Assembly: GCA_964599775.1 (NCBI GenBank)
Contig: CAZRGZ010000001.1
Coordinates: 1-64,000, forward strand
Reading direction: 5' to 3'
Origin: CAZRGZ01 sp964599775
GTDB taxonomy: Bacteria; Patescibacteriota; Saccharimonadia; Saccharimonadales; Saccharimonadaceae
DNA length: 64,000 bases
In this document: positions 23,926-31,666 of the stretch, one piece after another
Position numbering within the stretch: the stretch's first letter is position 1
How the letters are laid out: each line of letters begins with the position of its first letter
The notes under the pieces: model-generated
The model's database searches: none
What the model was told of the DNA's origin: nothing
The model's input: the letters and a program-made list of their open reading frames with translations, nothing else
Made by a program: the position numbers and the translations under genes

Positions 23926-24177
23926 ATGTCACAATCAATTACCATTAACAGTCCAGTTGACGTGACCGCAGTTGGGTTTGGGCGCGATATGTGCGCCTAT
24001 CCGCGGCGTATCGAATTCGGCGGCACCAGCTACAGCTTTATCGATGCTGGCTTGCGCGCTGTCGTGCAGCGTGAAGGAAAGATCTCGCAGATTTTCACCA
24101 TGAGCGACGGCACGCGGGAATACCGGTTGCGAAGCTGTGGCGATACCTGGACGTTACTGAGTATGACTCAGGCATAA
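23926..24177 (+). CDS. Small conserved-looking protein, own terminator
   Basis: 83 residues, no membrane helix, no family recognised; beta-rich composition with two Cys. A strong AAGGAG ribosome site 7 nt before the ATG and a perfect terminator overlapping the stop show that it is a real, separately expressed gene. Its base composition is more GC-rich than that of rplA next door. It sits in the interval that separates rplK from rplA. Confidence 0.65.
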   Translation: MSQSITINSPVDVTAVGFGRDMCAYPRRIEFGGTSYSFIDAGLRAVVQREGKISQIFTMSDGTREYRLRSCGDTWTLLSMTQA

Positions 24178-24207
24178 ACAAAAAGGCTCAAAAGAGCCTT
24201 TTTGTTT
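24176..24207 (+). terminator. Intrinsic terminator overlapping a stop codon
   Basis: AAACAAAAAGGCTC pairs perfectly with GAGCCTTTTTGTTT (14 bp). The left arm begins inside the TAA of the small gene. Confidence 0.88.
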
Positions 24208-24224
24208 GACGACTCCGAGTCGTC
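24208..24224. repeat. Short perfect palindrome
   Basis: GACGACT-CCG-AGTCGTC, directly after the terminator. It could be a DNA site or extra stem; the function is unknown. Confidence 0.4.
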
Positions 24225-24275
24225 GCTGTCGTCGGACATCTCCGCCTCCAATCACTAGCGTTTTTTACTATATCA

Positions 24276-24348
24276 TGATATAATGGAATAACAAATATCA
24301 GGTTGGGAGGCGAAAAGCCGCTATCACCACAGAAAGGATTATAATTCT
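24276..24348 (+). promoter_or_regulatory. rplA promoter and leader
   Basis: TGaTATAAT at 24276-24284 is a perfect extended -10. The roughly 58-nt leader contains a small GGC-GAAA-aGCC hairpin (about 24308-24320) and AAAGGA before the ATG. The hairpin region could be a site for L1 autoregulation; this is only a possibility. Confidence 0.5.
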
Positions 24349-25347
24349 ATGGCAAAAAAAGCCGAGCTGCTCGAGAAAGCAGCTGCACAAGGTCTAGAGG
24401 TGACCGAGAAAAACACCATTGCGGAAATTGAAGCCGCTTTGAAGGCTGCAAGCGAAAACAACGAAGCGCCAACAGAAGCCGAAGAAAGCAAAAGCGAAGC
24501 ACCAAAAGTTACCAAAGCAGGTAAACGAAGTGCCAAAGCAATTGCTGAGGCTGAGGCAGAAGCAGCTCGCCAAGCCCGTAAAGAAGCTGGCGACACTACT
24601 CAAGTTGACGAATCAGGCGCGGCTATTATCAAGAAAGGTCCGAAGCCAGTCACTCGACCAAAAATTGAGCGCCGCTCTAAAGCCTACCGTAAAGCTGCTG
24701 AATTAGTAGAAAAGGGCAAGGTATACACACCAAGCGAAGCCTTCGAACTTGCCACTAAAACAGCAACCACAAAATTCGACAGCAGCGTGGAAGTCCATGT
24801 AACACTCGGTGTCGACCCGCGTCAGGCTGACCAAAATATTCGCGCTACCGTAAGCTTGCCGCATGGAACCGGTAAGGCAATCCGAGTTGCCGTATTCGCA
24901 CCAGAAGACGAGCACAAAAAAGCCAAAGAAGCAGGCGCCGATGTTGTCGGGGCTGAGGATTTCTTGAAGCAACTCGATAAAGAACAGCTCGATTTTGACG
25001 TACTGATTGCAACGCCGCAATTCATGCCACGCCTTGGTAAATACGCTCGACTCCTTGGTCCGCGCGGACTCATGCCAAACCCTAAATCTGGCACCGTTGC
25101 TACCGATGTTGCAAAAGCAGTCACCGAGGCGAAAGCCGGTAAAGTAGAATACCGTGTTGATAAGCAAGGCATCGTTCACCTTTCTATCGGTAAAGCCTCT
25201 TTTGGCGCCACCAAACTGCATGAAAATGCCAAAGCTTTCCTGGATAGCCTGCAAGCTCAAAAGCCATCCAGCCTTAAGGGTACATATATCAAGTCAGCTA
25301 GCGTAAGTACTACCATGGGCCCAGGGATTAAGCTCGAAGTCCACTAA
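24349..25347 (+). CDS. rplA: 50S ribosomal protein L1 with N-terminal extension
   Basis: L1 forms the mobile L1 stalk and binds its own mRNA in many bacteria. The L1 core starts near residue 105 (RSKAYRKAAELVEKG) and includes FMPRLGKYARLLGPRGLMPN (about 225-244) and GPGIKLEV near the end. About 100 extra N-terminal residues precede it: a helical KAELLEKAAAQGLEV stretch resembling HeH/Rho-N-type SAP-like folds, then a Glu/Ala/Lys-rich linker. The family is usually about 230 residues; here 332. It has its own promoter and terminator. Confidence 0.93.
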   Translation: MAKKAELLEKAAAQGLEVTEKNTIAEIEAALKAASENNEAPTEAEESKSEAPKVTKAGKRSAKAIAEAEAEAARQARKEAGDTTQVDESGAAIIKKGPKPVTRPKIERRSKAYRKAAELVEKGKVYTPSEAFELATKTATTKFDSSVEVHVTLGVDPRQADQNIRATVSLPHGTGKAIRVAVFAPEDEHKKAKEAGADVVGAEDFLKQLDKEQLDFDVLIATPQFMPRLGKYARLLGPRGLMPNPKSGTVATDVAKAVTEAKAGKVEYRVDKQGIVHLSIGKASFGATKLHENAKAFLDSLQAQKPSSLKGTYIKSASVSTTMGPGIKLEVH

Positions 25348-25365
25348 ACAATCTTTAAAGATAAG

Positions 25366-25397
25366 AAATCTGCATTCTGAGAATGCAGATTTTATTT
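25366..25397 (+). terminator. Intrinsic terminator after rplA
   Basis: AAATCTGCATTC and GAATGCAGATTT form a perfect 12-bp stem around TGA, followed by TATTTT. Confidence 0.88.
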
Positions 25398-25444
25398 TAC
25401 AAAAAGGGCACAGAGGCCCGCGCGGCTTGGTGCCACGCGGACCC

Positions 25445-26287
25445 CTATAGCGCGGGAAGCGTGACAACATCGCCCTTGAGGAGCGCCTCCGTGAGCGGGG
25501 ACTCCGACGGGAATGTCGTAACGAAACCAGCGACTCCCCATTCCGGATAGGCCCAATAACTGGCATACGGCGGCACGCCATACTCTTGAGCCGTCTGTAC
25601 ATATTCTTCAGGCTTGACCTTCACCCAACTTTCTTCTGATAGGTCGAGGTTAAAGCTGAGATAGCAGTAGTAGCCACTCATCAGCCTGAGCTCTTCTGAG
25701 CCGAGCGGGCTTTCGTAGGTATGCACAATGCTGTTACATCCCACACACCGCGCCATGACGCGAGTAAACCCTTGGTGCACTTTCTTCCACTCGAGGTGGA
25801 ACTCGCGGCCACAGCAGCAGGGACGAGCCCAAGACCCATCACCTGCGAGCTCATTGCAGCTTTTACACAAACGTCCTTGCTCCTTACGCCTCCTGGTCTT
25901 TAGGTAGAAGTACACCAGTTGCATCACGATGATTAGCGACGCAGTTGCACCCACAGCGCGAGTCAGCACGTCGACCCAGTCCGGCTGTAGTGCCGACCGG
26001 GTAGTGGCGCTGACGTACGATGCCGCTCCAATCAAAATGAGTTCGGACGACATCTCTTCGATCCGGCGCGCCTTAAAGTTGCGCCAAATCTGCCGAGGTA
26101 GCACCCACAACTGGTACGACAGAGCCGACGACAGGGCAGCTGTGTCCCAGAACCCCAAGTGCCCTAGGGAAAGCAGCCACACCAAGCCGTAGGCGATGGT
26201 CAGAACAACTGCGCTTTCAGTGATCAACCTCCCCAGCTGGACCTGCGGTTCTTGCTCGACGACATGATCTTTCGAAGATACAGCCAC
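25445..26287 (-). CDS. GC-rich membrane protein with Cys-rich zinc module
   Basis: Two to three membrane helices in the first half (about 20-75 and 108-128) are followed by a cytoplasmic region with CKSC, CCCG and CVGC clusters (about 140-182) likely to bind zinc, and an aromatic-rich C-terminus. No family recognised. GTG at 26287 is preceded by GGAGAGAGG. It is markedly GC-richer than dcd and rplA and sits with the 22425 gene among accessory units wedged into the ribosomal gene string. A GC-rich stem just beyond its stop (25401-25440) may terminate it. Confidence 0.6.
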   Translation of the reverse strand: MAVSSKDHVVEQEPQVQLGRLITESAVVLTIAYGLVWLLSLGHLGFWDTAALSSALSYQLWVLPRQIWRNFKARRIEEMSSELILIGAASYVSATTRSALQPDWVDVLTRAVGATASLIIVMQLVYFYLKTRRRKEQGRLCKSCNELAGDGSWARPCCCGREFHLEWKKVHQGFTRVMARCVGCNSIVHTYESPLGSEELRLMSGYYCYLSFNLDLSEESWVKVKPEEYVQTAQEYGVPPYASYWAYPEWGVAGFVTTFPSESPLTEALLKGDVVTLPAL

Positions 26288-26455
26288 AACCTTCCTCTCT
26301 CCGGAATAGGTTATTTTTATAATACAATAATAATATATATCTGTCTATAGTACTTCTCTTGGAGTCGCGTAAAGCTCTCGATTTATCGCCTTCATTATGG
26401 CATACTAAAAGAGTCAACCAACGCTTATGCCAAGGAGGGGCGTGTTTAGAGTGAG

Positions 26456-26461
26456 TATACA
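26456..26461 (+). promoter_or_regulatory. -10-like TATACA before dcd
   Basis: It ends 6 nt before the dcd ATG, consistent with a leaderless transcript. An alternative is coupling to a 14-codon frame (26427-26471) that ends ATGA over the dcd start. Confidence 0.45.
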
Positions 26462-26467
26462 ACTGCA

Positions 26468-27187
26468 ATGAGTGTTTATAGTAATACTGAGATAAAAGCG
26501 GCCATCAAAGATGGAACAATCGTATCCGTTCCTTACAATGAAGCGCATGTCAGCGAAGCAAGCCTCGATTTCACCCTTGGCTATTATTTTTACAAGCAAG
26601 AGTACGAAGAAGACGCAAGCGTGTATAATCCGTTCGACAAATCAGATGTCGATCGCTACTTTAAGGGGCCGCTAGAAGCCATCCCACATCAAGAGTGGTG
26701 TGAAAAGTACGGCTACAAGCTATTCCATAATATCCCCGAAGACCACCCGATTATTGTCCTCCGGCCGGGCGAGCGTATCCTGGCTCATACCCATGAGTTT
26801 GTTGGCATCCGTGCACATGGTGGTGCTGCGCAGGTACATTCCCGCAGTAGTTGGGGGCGTAATGGCGTCGCGGTGTGTTTTGACGCTGGCTGGATTGACC
26901 CCGGTTATATTAACCGCATTACCCTGGAAATTTATAATCTTAATATGCACGAATCAGTTGTATTGCCAGTCGGTGAGCGAATCGGACAACTTGTCTTTCA
27001 CAAAACCGGGCCAGTGGAGGGCGATTACAGCTATGGCCGCAAGGGCATGAGTGGTAAGTATCAGCACACTGACAATCTTGAAAAGCTCATTAGTACCTGG
27101 TCGCCTGAACAAATGCTGCCACGCGCTTATAAGGATACACGCCAAAAACCGTCCGTTATAGAAATGTTACCGGTAAATATCAAGTAA
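26468..27187 (+). CDS. dcd: dCTP deaminase / dUTPase-fold protein
   Basis: Deaminates dCTP to dUTP (some members go on to dUMP), feeding dTMP synthesis. The trimeric dUTPase-fold motifs HSRSSWGRNGV (about 120-130), AGWIDPGY (about 140-147) and RITLEIYN with the catalytic Glu (about 149-156) are present. At 239 residues it is longer than E. coli Dcd (about 190), with extra length before the core. tmk follows after 6 bp, so the pair is one pyrimidine unit. Confidence 0.9.
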   Translation: MSVYSNTEIKAAIKDGTIVSVPYNEAHVSEASLDFTLGYYFYKQEYEEDASVYNPFDKSDVDRYFKGPLEAIPHQEWCEKYGYKLFHNIPEDHPIIVLRPGERILAHTHEFVGIRAHGGAAQVHSRSSWGRNGVAVCFDAGWIDPGYINRITLEIYNLNMHESVVLPVGERIGQLVFHKTGPVEGDYSYGRKGMSGKYQHTDNLEKLISTWSPEQMLPRAYKDTRQKPSVIEMLPVNIK

Positions 27188-27193
27188 TAGAGT

Positions 27194-27832
27194 ATGCAAA
27201 CAGAAGGTAAATACGTTGTTATTGAAGGCCACGACGGTACGGGGAAATCCACCCAGGTAGCTTTGTTGCGTGAGAAGCTGCGAGAACAGGGGATAGAATC
27301 CGTCGAAATGCATGAGCCTGGTGGCGTGCCAATTGCTGATCAACTGAGAACTATCGTTAAAAATGGCACACTCGAGCGCGATGCCCTAACTAACTTGCTG
27401 CTTTTTACGGCTGCCCGCCGCGAGATATGGCAGCAACTGGCTGAACCTGCGCTAAAGGAGGGGAAGTGGGTAATTGCTGCGCGTAATTGGTATTCCACCT
27501 TGGCGTATCAAGGATACGGGGAAGGCTTAGCACTCTCACGAATTACTGAGGTTACCCGTGAATTTACTAGTGAGCATTACCTAAAGCCGGACCATGCATT
27601 TATACTGACGCTCAATAGTAATACAGCCGAGCGGCATCGCCGTATCTCTGCTCGAGGTGAAGTAGAAACGCCTGACCATTTTGAGTCTCGCAGCGAGGCA
27701 TTCCAGCAAGCAGTGAACGAAGCCTACAAAAAAATTGCAAAAACGTACAATATACTTACTATCGATGCCGAACAAAACCGAGAGGCGATATGCCAAGAGC
27801 TGTGGCGAAGCATTAGTTTCTCTACCGAATAA
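27194..27832 (+). CDS. tmk: Thymidylate kinase
   Basis: Phosphorylates dTMP to dTDP. The P-loop EGHDGTGKST lies at about residues 11-20. The usual DRY-x2-S-x2-AYQ motif reads ARNWYSTLAYQ (about 94-104), so Arg and AYQ are kept but the Asp is replaced. Length 212 is normal. Co-transcribed with dcd. Confidence 0.9.
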   Translation: MQTEGKYVVIEGHDGTGKSTQVALLREKLREQGIESVEMHEPGGVPIADQLRTIVKNGTLERDALTNLLLFTAARREIWQQLAEPALKEGKWVIAARNWYSTLAYQGYGEGLALSRITEVTREFTSEHYLKPDHAFILTLNSNTAERHRRISARGEVETPDHFESRSEAFQQAVNEAYKKIAKTYNILTIDAEQNREAICQELWRSISFSTE

Positions 27833-27841
27833 ACAGATAAA

Positions 27842-28387
27842 TTACGCAGCTTCTCTGGCTATTTGCGATTCTTTATTTTCGTGCACGCAATAGCTCAAGC
27901 TCGTTTGAATAGAATCGTCATACGTTTGCCACAAAGCAGCCAACAAAGGAAAACCTTCCACTCCTTTTGGATCTTCCAACTTCAACTGATAATGCAAATC
28001 TTCGTCAATTTCAATCTGATACACCCGGAAAGCATTTTTTACACCCTTTCGCCCTATATCTTCACGCAGCGTATACGAAAACCAAAGCCGTCCCTGCTGT
28101 TCCATTGGGTCGCTGTCGTTTTCATGAATGGCAATCGCATCTGTCATATTGTAGCCGAGTGCTTTGAGGCGTTCCCGAAAAGTAAGATATTCGGGGGCAG
28201 CATCATGCAATTCTCGCGCGCCTACGACTGGTGCAAAGAGACTGCGTTTTTTCTGCAACGTTCTATCCGTTATTTCATGTACTGGTTGCGTCACGCTGTC
28301 CAAACCTAAATAAGTCCACTCAGCTGCGGACATAACACGCTCGCCGGTATTCACCGGTACTTCAAAATCTGGCCTACGCAAATCCAT
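27842..28387 (-). CDS. Hypothetical protein, minus strand
   Basis: 181 residues, soluble, acidic, no motif I recognise and no signal peptide. The start at 28387 has no strong ribosome site. It converges with tmk, with 9 bp between the stops. Nothing in the context suggests a role. Confidence 0.5.
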   Translation of the reverse strand: MDLRRPDFEVPVNTGERVMSAAEWTYLGLDSVTQPVHEITDRTLQKKRSLFAPVVGARELHDAAPEYLTFRERLKALGYNMTDAIAIHENDSDPMEQQGRLWFSYTLREDIGRKGVKNAFRVYQIEIDEDLHYQLKLEDPKGVEGFPLLAALWQTYDDSIQTSLSYCVHENKESQIAREAA

Positions 28388-28466
28388 AAACTAACTACTC
28401 ACAATAACATAAATTAATTAATTTTGCAAGTAGGCAGCTCGGCAGGTAAAACACTTGCATATATAC

Positions 28467-28532
28467 CCCTCATGGGCGTATAATCTATTCATCGCACATT
28501 TCCATGCGGCGTTTATAACTATACGCCCCATG
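28467..28532. promoter_or_regulatory. Promoter inside an inverted repeat
   Basis: TCATGGG-CGTATA (28469-28481) and TATACGCCCCATGA (28519-28532) are inverted copies flanking about 38 bp. TATAAT (about 28477-28482) sits in the left arm. This could be an operator pair or a leader stem for the dehydrogenase gene at 28571. Confidence 0.45.
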
Positions 28533-28570
28533 AAGAAGTGTGTGCTTTTGCTTTCAAAAGGAGGGGGATT

Positions 28571-30001
28571 ATGTCTGAAAGAGCTTCACAGCATCAAGCG
28601 GCTATGGAAAGACTCGAGAGAGAAGTGCGCACGCACTACACCGAAGCGGCGGAAATAGTAAGTGAGGTTACAGGGCAAGACCCCGATAGCATTACACAGG
28701 AAGCATGGGCACATCTTGCTCCACAAGAGATACAACTCGGCGATCCAGATGGCATTCCACTCAGCCGTTTTGTGAGTGGTCCCGAAGGGGAAGTAGCATA
28801 CGGCGGAACACGAACTTCCGAGTATACAAATATAGGCGATTTTGCTTCTGACGGCGGTCGCCTAGCGGTTGGCATGGAAGAAAAGAATAAGTTAGCGGGG
28901 TTGGCAGCAAGAGGCGGCAAAACTATCCGTGCCCGTAGTTATCGTGGGTTACCATACGACGAGAAAGAGCGTGATATTGCAAAAATTCAACAGGGTATGC
29001 AAGACGCTAACCAAAGCAGTCATCTCCTCCACAAGCCTGCACCAGATGTTGGTACCAGCGCTATGCATCCTGACGGGACGCATAATTTAATGGATCATTA
29101 CGCGCGTATGCACCACGAAAATAACCCTGAGGACCCTTATTGGCAAGCAGTCATTACCGGCAAGCACGAATTAGGGAGGATTGATTTTCGCGAAGCATCG
29201 ACTGGCTTTGGTACTCATGAAGCCGCCGAATTTGTCCGCCAAAAGCTCGGCATCGAAAATGCCGATACCATCATTCTTGGGTTTGGCAATGTTGGCGGGA
29301 TGCATGCACTTTGCGCCACTAAAAACGAACACATGCGCGTGCAGGGTATTACCGACTGGGATGGTGCGCTTATGATGAAAGATGCTCGTGACCCACGGGG
29401 CATTTTTATTGATGAATGGACTTTTAAGAACATTGCGACGAACGGTAACTTTGCTCAAGATGAGCGGTTTGCCCATTTCGAAGGAAGTAAACTAAAAGCT
29501 GTGCAAGCACGGTTACTGCAAGAATATGGCATTGTCACAGATTATGCTGAAGATAATGAGCTGCCACTGAAATATAAAACAGATATTCTGGTACCTGCCG
29601 CTCTCGGTGGCACCATCCATAAGGGTAATATGCAGCGAGTCGCTCATAATTGCCGGGCGCTCGTCGAGGCCGGCAACGATGCATTGACCACAGAGGCTAT
29701 TGGGTACTTGCAAAATAGGATTCATTACTATCCTGCGGGCGCGGCTAACTTTGGTGGGGTTGTTATATCTGACCAAGAACGACATGCCAATATAGCTTCC
29801 GCCGAAGGAAAAGAATACGACACCAGCAACGAACATATGCAATCTATTGTGCAGGGCAAGATAAGGGAAGTAGCTCATGCTATAGAAGGTATTACCGAAA
29901 GGATGGGTCACCACGGTATTCGAGTGAGCCCACGCCAAGCGGCAACTATTCTTACTATGTCGCGTATGGGGCTGCAATCAGTTCGCCGCCTCGAACTATA
30001 G
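28571..30001 (+). CDS. Divergent Glu/Leu/Phe/Val dehydrogenase-like protein
   Basis: Amino-acid dehydrogenase family (reversible oxidative deamination with NAD(P)). KNKLAGLAARGGKT (about 105-118) matches the substrate-binding Lys region, PDVGTS (about 155) the catalytic Asp loop, STGFG and GFGNVGG (about 245-251) the Rossmann entry, and PAALGGTIH (about 338) the later family motif. The usual GGGKGG reads ARGGKT, so substrate or activity may differ. The start at 28571 follows AGGAGGGGG; an upstream GTG at 28538 would bypass it. No amino-acid biosynthesis genes are nearby. Confidence 0.8.
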   Translation: MSERASQHQAAMERLEREVRTHYTEAAEIVSEVTGQDPDSITQEAWAHLAPQEIQLGDPDGIPLSRFVSGPEGEVAYGGTRTSEYTNIGDFASDGGRLAVGMEEKNKLAGLAARGGKTIRARSYRGLPYDEKERDIAKIQQGMQDANQSSHLLHKPAPDVGTSAMHPDGTHNLMDHYARMHHENNPEDPYWQAVITGKHELGRIDFREASTGFGTHEAAEFVRQKLGIENADTIILGFGNVGGMHALCATKNEHMRVQGITDWDGALMMKDARDPRGIFIDEWTFKNIATNGNFAQDERFAHFEGSKLKAVQARLLQEYGIVTDYAEDNELPLKYKTDILVPAALGGTIHKGNMQRVAHNCRALVEAGNDALTTEAIGYLQNRIHYYPAGAANFGGVVISDQERHANIASAEGKEYDTSNEHMQSIVQGKIREVAHAIEGITERMGHHGIRVSPRQAATILTMSRMGLQSVRRLEL

Positions 30002-30010
30002 CTATACCTA

Positions 30011-30039
30011 TTGACTCGCGCACAACATTCAGCTATAAT
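30011..30039 (+). promoter_or_regulatory. Sigma-70 promoter of rplJ-rplL
   Basis: TTGACT (30011-30016), 17-bp spacer, TATAAT (30034-30039). It yields a leader of about 185 nt. Confidence 0.82.
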
Positions 30040-30123
30040 ATTTTCAGACATTGCCATAGACAGTAGCTGTTCACACGAACTTAATTTGCTACCGAGGAAT
30101 GAAAATACATATTTCAACCCCCT

Positions 30124-30174
30124 GCGAGAAGTCTTTGGTAATGCGAGAACTAAAGACTTTTTCTTTTGTTCTCG
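30124..30174 (+). promoter_or_regulatory. rplJ leader with competing hairpins
   Basis: AAGTCTTT (30129-30136) pairs with AAAGACTT (30152-30159) and runs into a T-rich tract, a terminator-like stem. CGAGAAC (30144-30150) can instead pair with GTTCTCG (30168-30174) across the same region. The two helices exclude each other, as in an attenuator controlled by L10-L12 or by elongation rate. Confidence 0.6.
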
Positions 30175-30233
30175 AATTATCGAACATTCACATCATCTGG
30201 TCGAATAACACAATCAAAGAGAAAGGATCTTTT

Positions 30234-30758
30234 ATGGCTATAACCCGCGATAAAAAGAACGCTTTGGTTGCCGAAATGAGTGAAACTTTGCAAAGCGCCA
30301 AGATGACTGTCTTCGCACAGTATCAAGGCCTAAGTGTTGCCGAAATGCAGCAACTTCGTGCAGCAGCGCGCGAATCTGGCGTTACCTTAAAGGTGGCGAA
30401 GAACCGTCTCGTGCGAGTTGCAATGTCTCAGCTTGATACTTACAAAGATGTCGATACTTCTGCCTTGCAGGGTCAGCTTATCTATGCTGTATCAAGCGAA
30501 GATGAAGTGGCGCCAGCTCAGGTATTGCACGAATTTGCTAAAAAGCACCCTAGTATTCAGTTTGCTGGTGCTTTCTCTGGCGAAGGCGCATTACTCAGTG
30601 CTGACGAAGTCAAGGCACTGGCTGTACTGCCAAGCAAAGAACAACTCATTGGCGGCGTGGTATCGCAACTACTTTCACCGGTCAACGATATTACCAACGC
30701 ACTTTCCGGCAACTTACACGCCCTACTTGACGGCGTAGAAGCAAAAGCAACTAGTTAA
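30234..30758 (+). CDS. rplJ: 50S ribosomal protein L10
   Basis: Anchors L12 dimers on the ribosomal stalk. The N-terminal KKNALVAEM and KVAKNRLVRVA segments are typical, and the C-terminal helix binds L12. The start at 30234 is set by GAAAGGA and by alignment of the MAITRDKK opening; an upstream in-frame ATG lies in the attenuator. 174 residues. rplL starts 23 bp later. Confidence 0.95.
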   Translation: MAITRDKKNALVAEMSETLQSAKMTVFAQYQGLSVAEMQQLRAAARESGVTLKVAKNRLVRVAMSQLDTYKDVDTSALQGQLIYAVSSEDEVAPAQVLHEFAKKHPSIQFAGAFSGEGALLSADEVKALAVLPSKEQLIGGVVSQLLSPVNDITNALSGNLHALLDGVEAKATS

Positions 30759-30781
30759 CAATAGAAGAAGGAGTCACTAAA

Positions 30782-31165
30782 ATGGCTGATGTAAAGAAAC
30801 TTGCGGAGGAGCTGACAAAGCTTACTGTACTCGAGGTAAACGACCTCAAAAACGTACTAAAAGAAGAATATGGCATTGAACCAGCTGCAGCCGCTGCTGT
30901 AGTTGCTGGTCCAGCTGCTGGCGGCGATGACGCTGGTGCTGGTGCTGAAGAGCAAACTGAATTCACCGTTACCCTAAAAGAGGCTGGCGGTCAAAAAGTA
31001 GCTGTTATTAAGGCAGTGAAAGAACTGACTGGTCTTGGTCTTGGCGAAGCAAAAGCTCTTGTAGACGGCGCTCCAAGCCCAATCAAAGAAAAGGTCAGCA
31101 AGGACGACGCGGAAGCAGCCAAAAAAGCTCTAGAAGAAGCTGGCGCAACTGTAGAAGTAGCTTAG
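30782..31165 (+). CDS. rplL: 50S ribosomal protein L7/L12
   Basis: Stalk protein that recruits translational GTPases. N-terminal dimerisation helices, an Ala/Gly-rich hinge (about 38-55) and the C-terminal GLGLGEAKALVDGAP motif are all present. 127 residues. AGAAGGAG precedes the start and a strong terminator ends the unit. Confidence 0.96.
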   Translation: MADVKKLAEELTKLTVLEVNDLKNVLKEEYGIEPAAAAAVVAGPAAGGDDAGAGAEEQTEFTVTLKEAGGQKVAVIKAVKELTGLGLGEAKALVDGAPSPIKEKVSKDDAEAAKKALEEAGATVEVA

Positions 31166-31198
31166 TTACCTTAAAATTCGACTGGATTTTGTGACGTG

Positions 31199-31230
31199 AA
31201 GAACACCCTTTTAAAGGGTGTTCTTTTATA
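31199..31230 (+). terminator. Intrinsic terminator after rplL
   Basis: AAGAACACCCTT pairs with AAGGGTGTTCTT and is followed by TTATA. Confidence 0.87.
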
Positions 31231-31321
31231 TTGACATCTACAGTACAGCTATTAAGGGTTTATCTAGTATAATCAGCTTATAGTTGTACTACGCGAACAA
31301 GATGATCCGTACAAATTCAAA

Positions 31322-31618
31322 ATGGCGTTTAAGTCACTTCTTTTCAACAACCCAGCGTTCAAGGCGCTCACAACCGATGACGTGCTGAAAGCGCTTCCCG
31401 AAGGAGTTATGTATACAAAATATTTTGCCGAATCTGAATTAAAAATCCCCCTTGATAATCCACAGGATACCATAGCGATTATTGAATTCTATCTTAATAA
31501 ACCTTGGGACGAGATTCCAAAGGATATGCAACATGATATACAGCAATTTATTAAGAGCAAGCGTGGATTGTTTAAACAAATAGACAGTATAGCGGTTATT
31601 CCGGCAGCGGCGGAGTGA
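31322..31618 (+). CDS. Small hypothetical protein
   Basis: 98 residues, soluble, helical, slightly acidic; no family recognised. TATAAT at 31268-31273 gives a leader of about 40 nt without a clear Shine-Dalgarno sequence. It converges on the HD-2H gene. Confidence 0.5.
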   Translation: MAFKSLLFNNPAFKALTTDDVLKALPEGVMYTKYFAESELKIPLDNPQDTIAIIEFYLNKPWDEIPKDMQHDIQQFIKSKRGLFKQIDSIAVIPAAAE

Positions 31619-31666
31619 CGGAAAAGGCTGTGGTACGGCTGCGCGGATTGAGCAACGACTAGGGCT

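Noticed and set aside
24703..25260. Antisense frame opposite rplA
   Set aside because: A shadow of L1; no start signal and implausible composition.
26427..26471. A 14-codon upstream frame ending ATGA over the dcd start
   Set aside because: The -10-like TATACA lies inside it; if dcd is leaderless the frame is not transcribed. Too short to support.
28538..28570. Upstream GTG start for the dehydrogenase-like gene
   Set aside because: AGGAGGGGG directly before ATG 28571 is the stronger signal and would lie inside the coding region otherwise.
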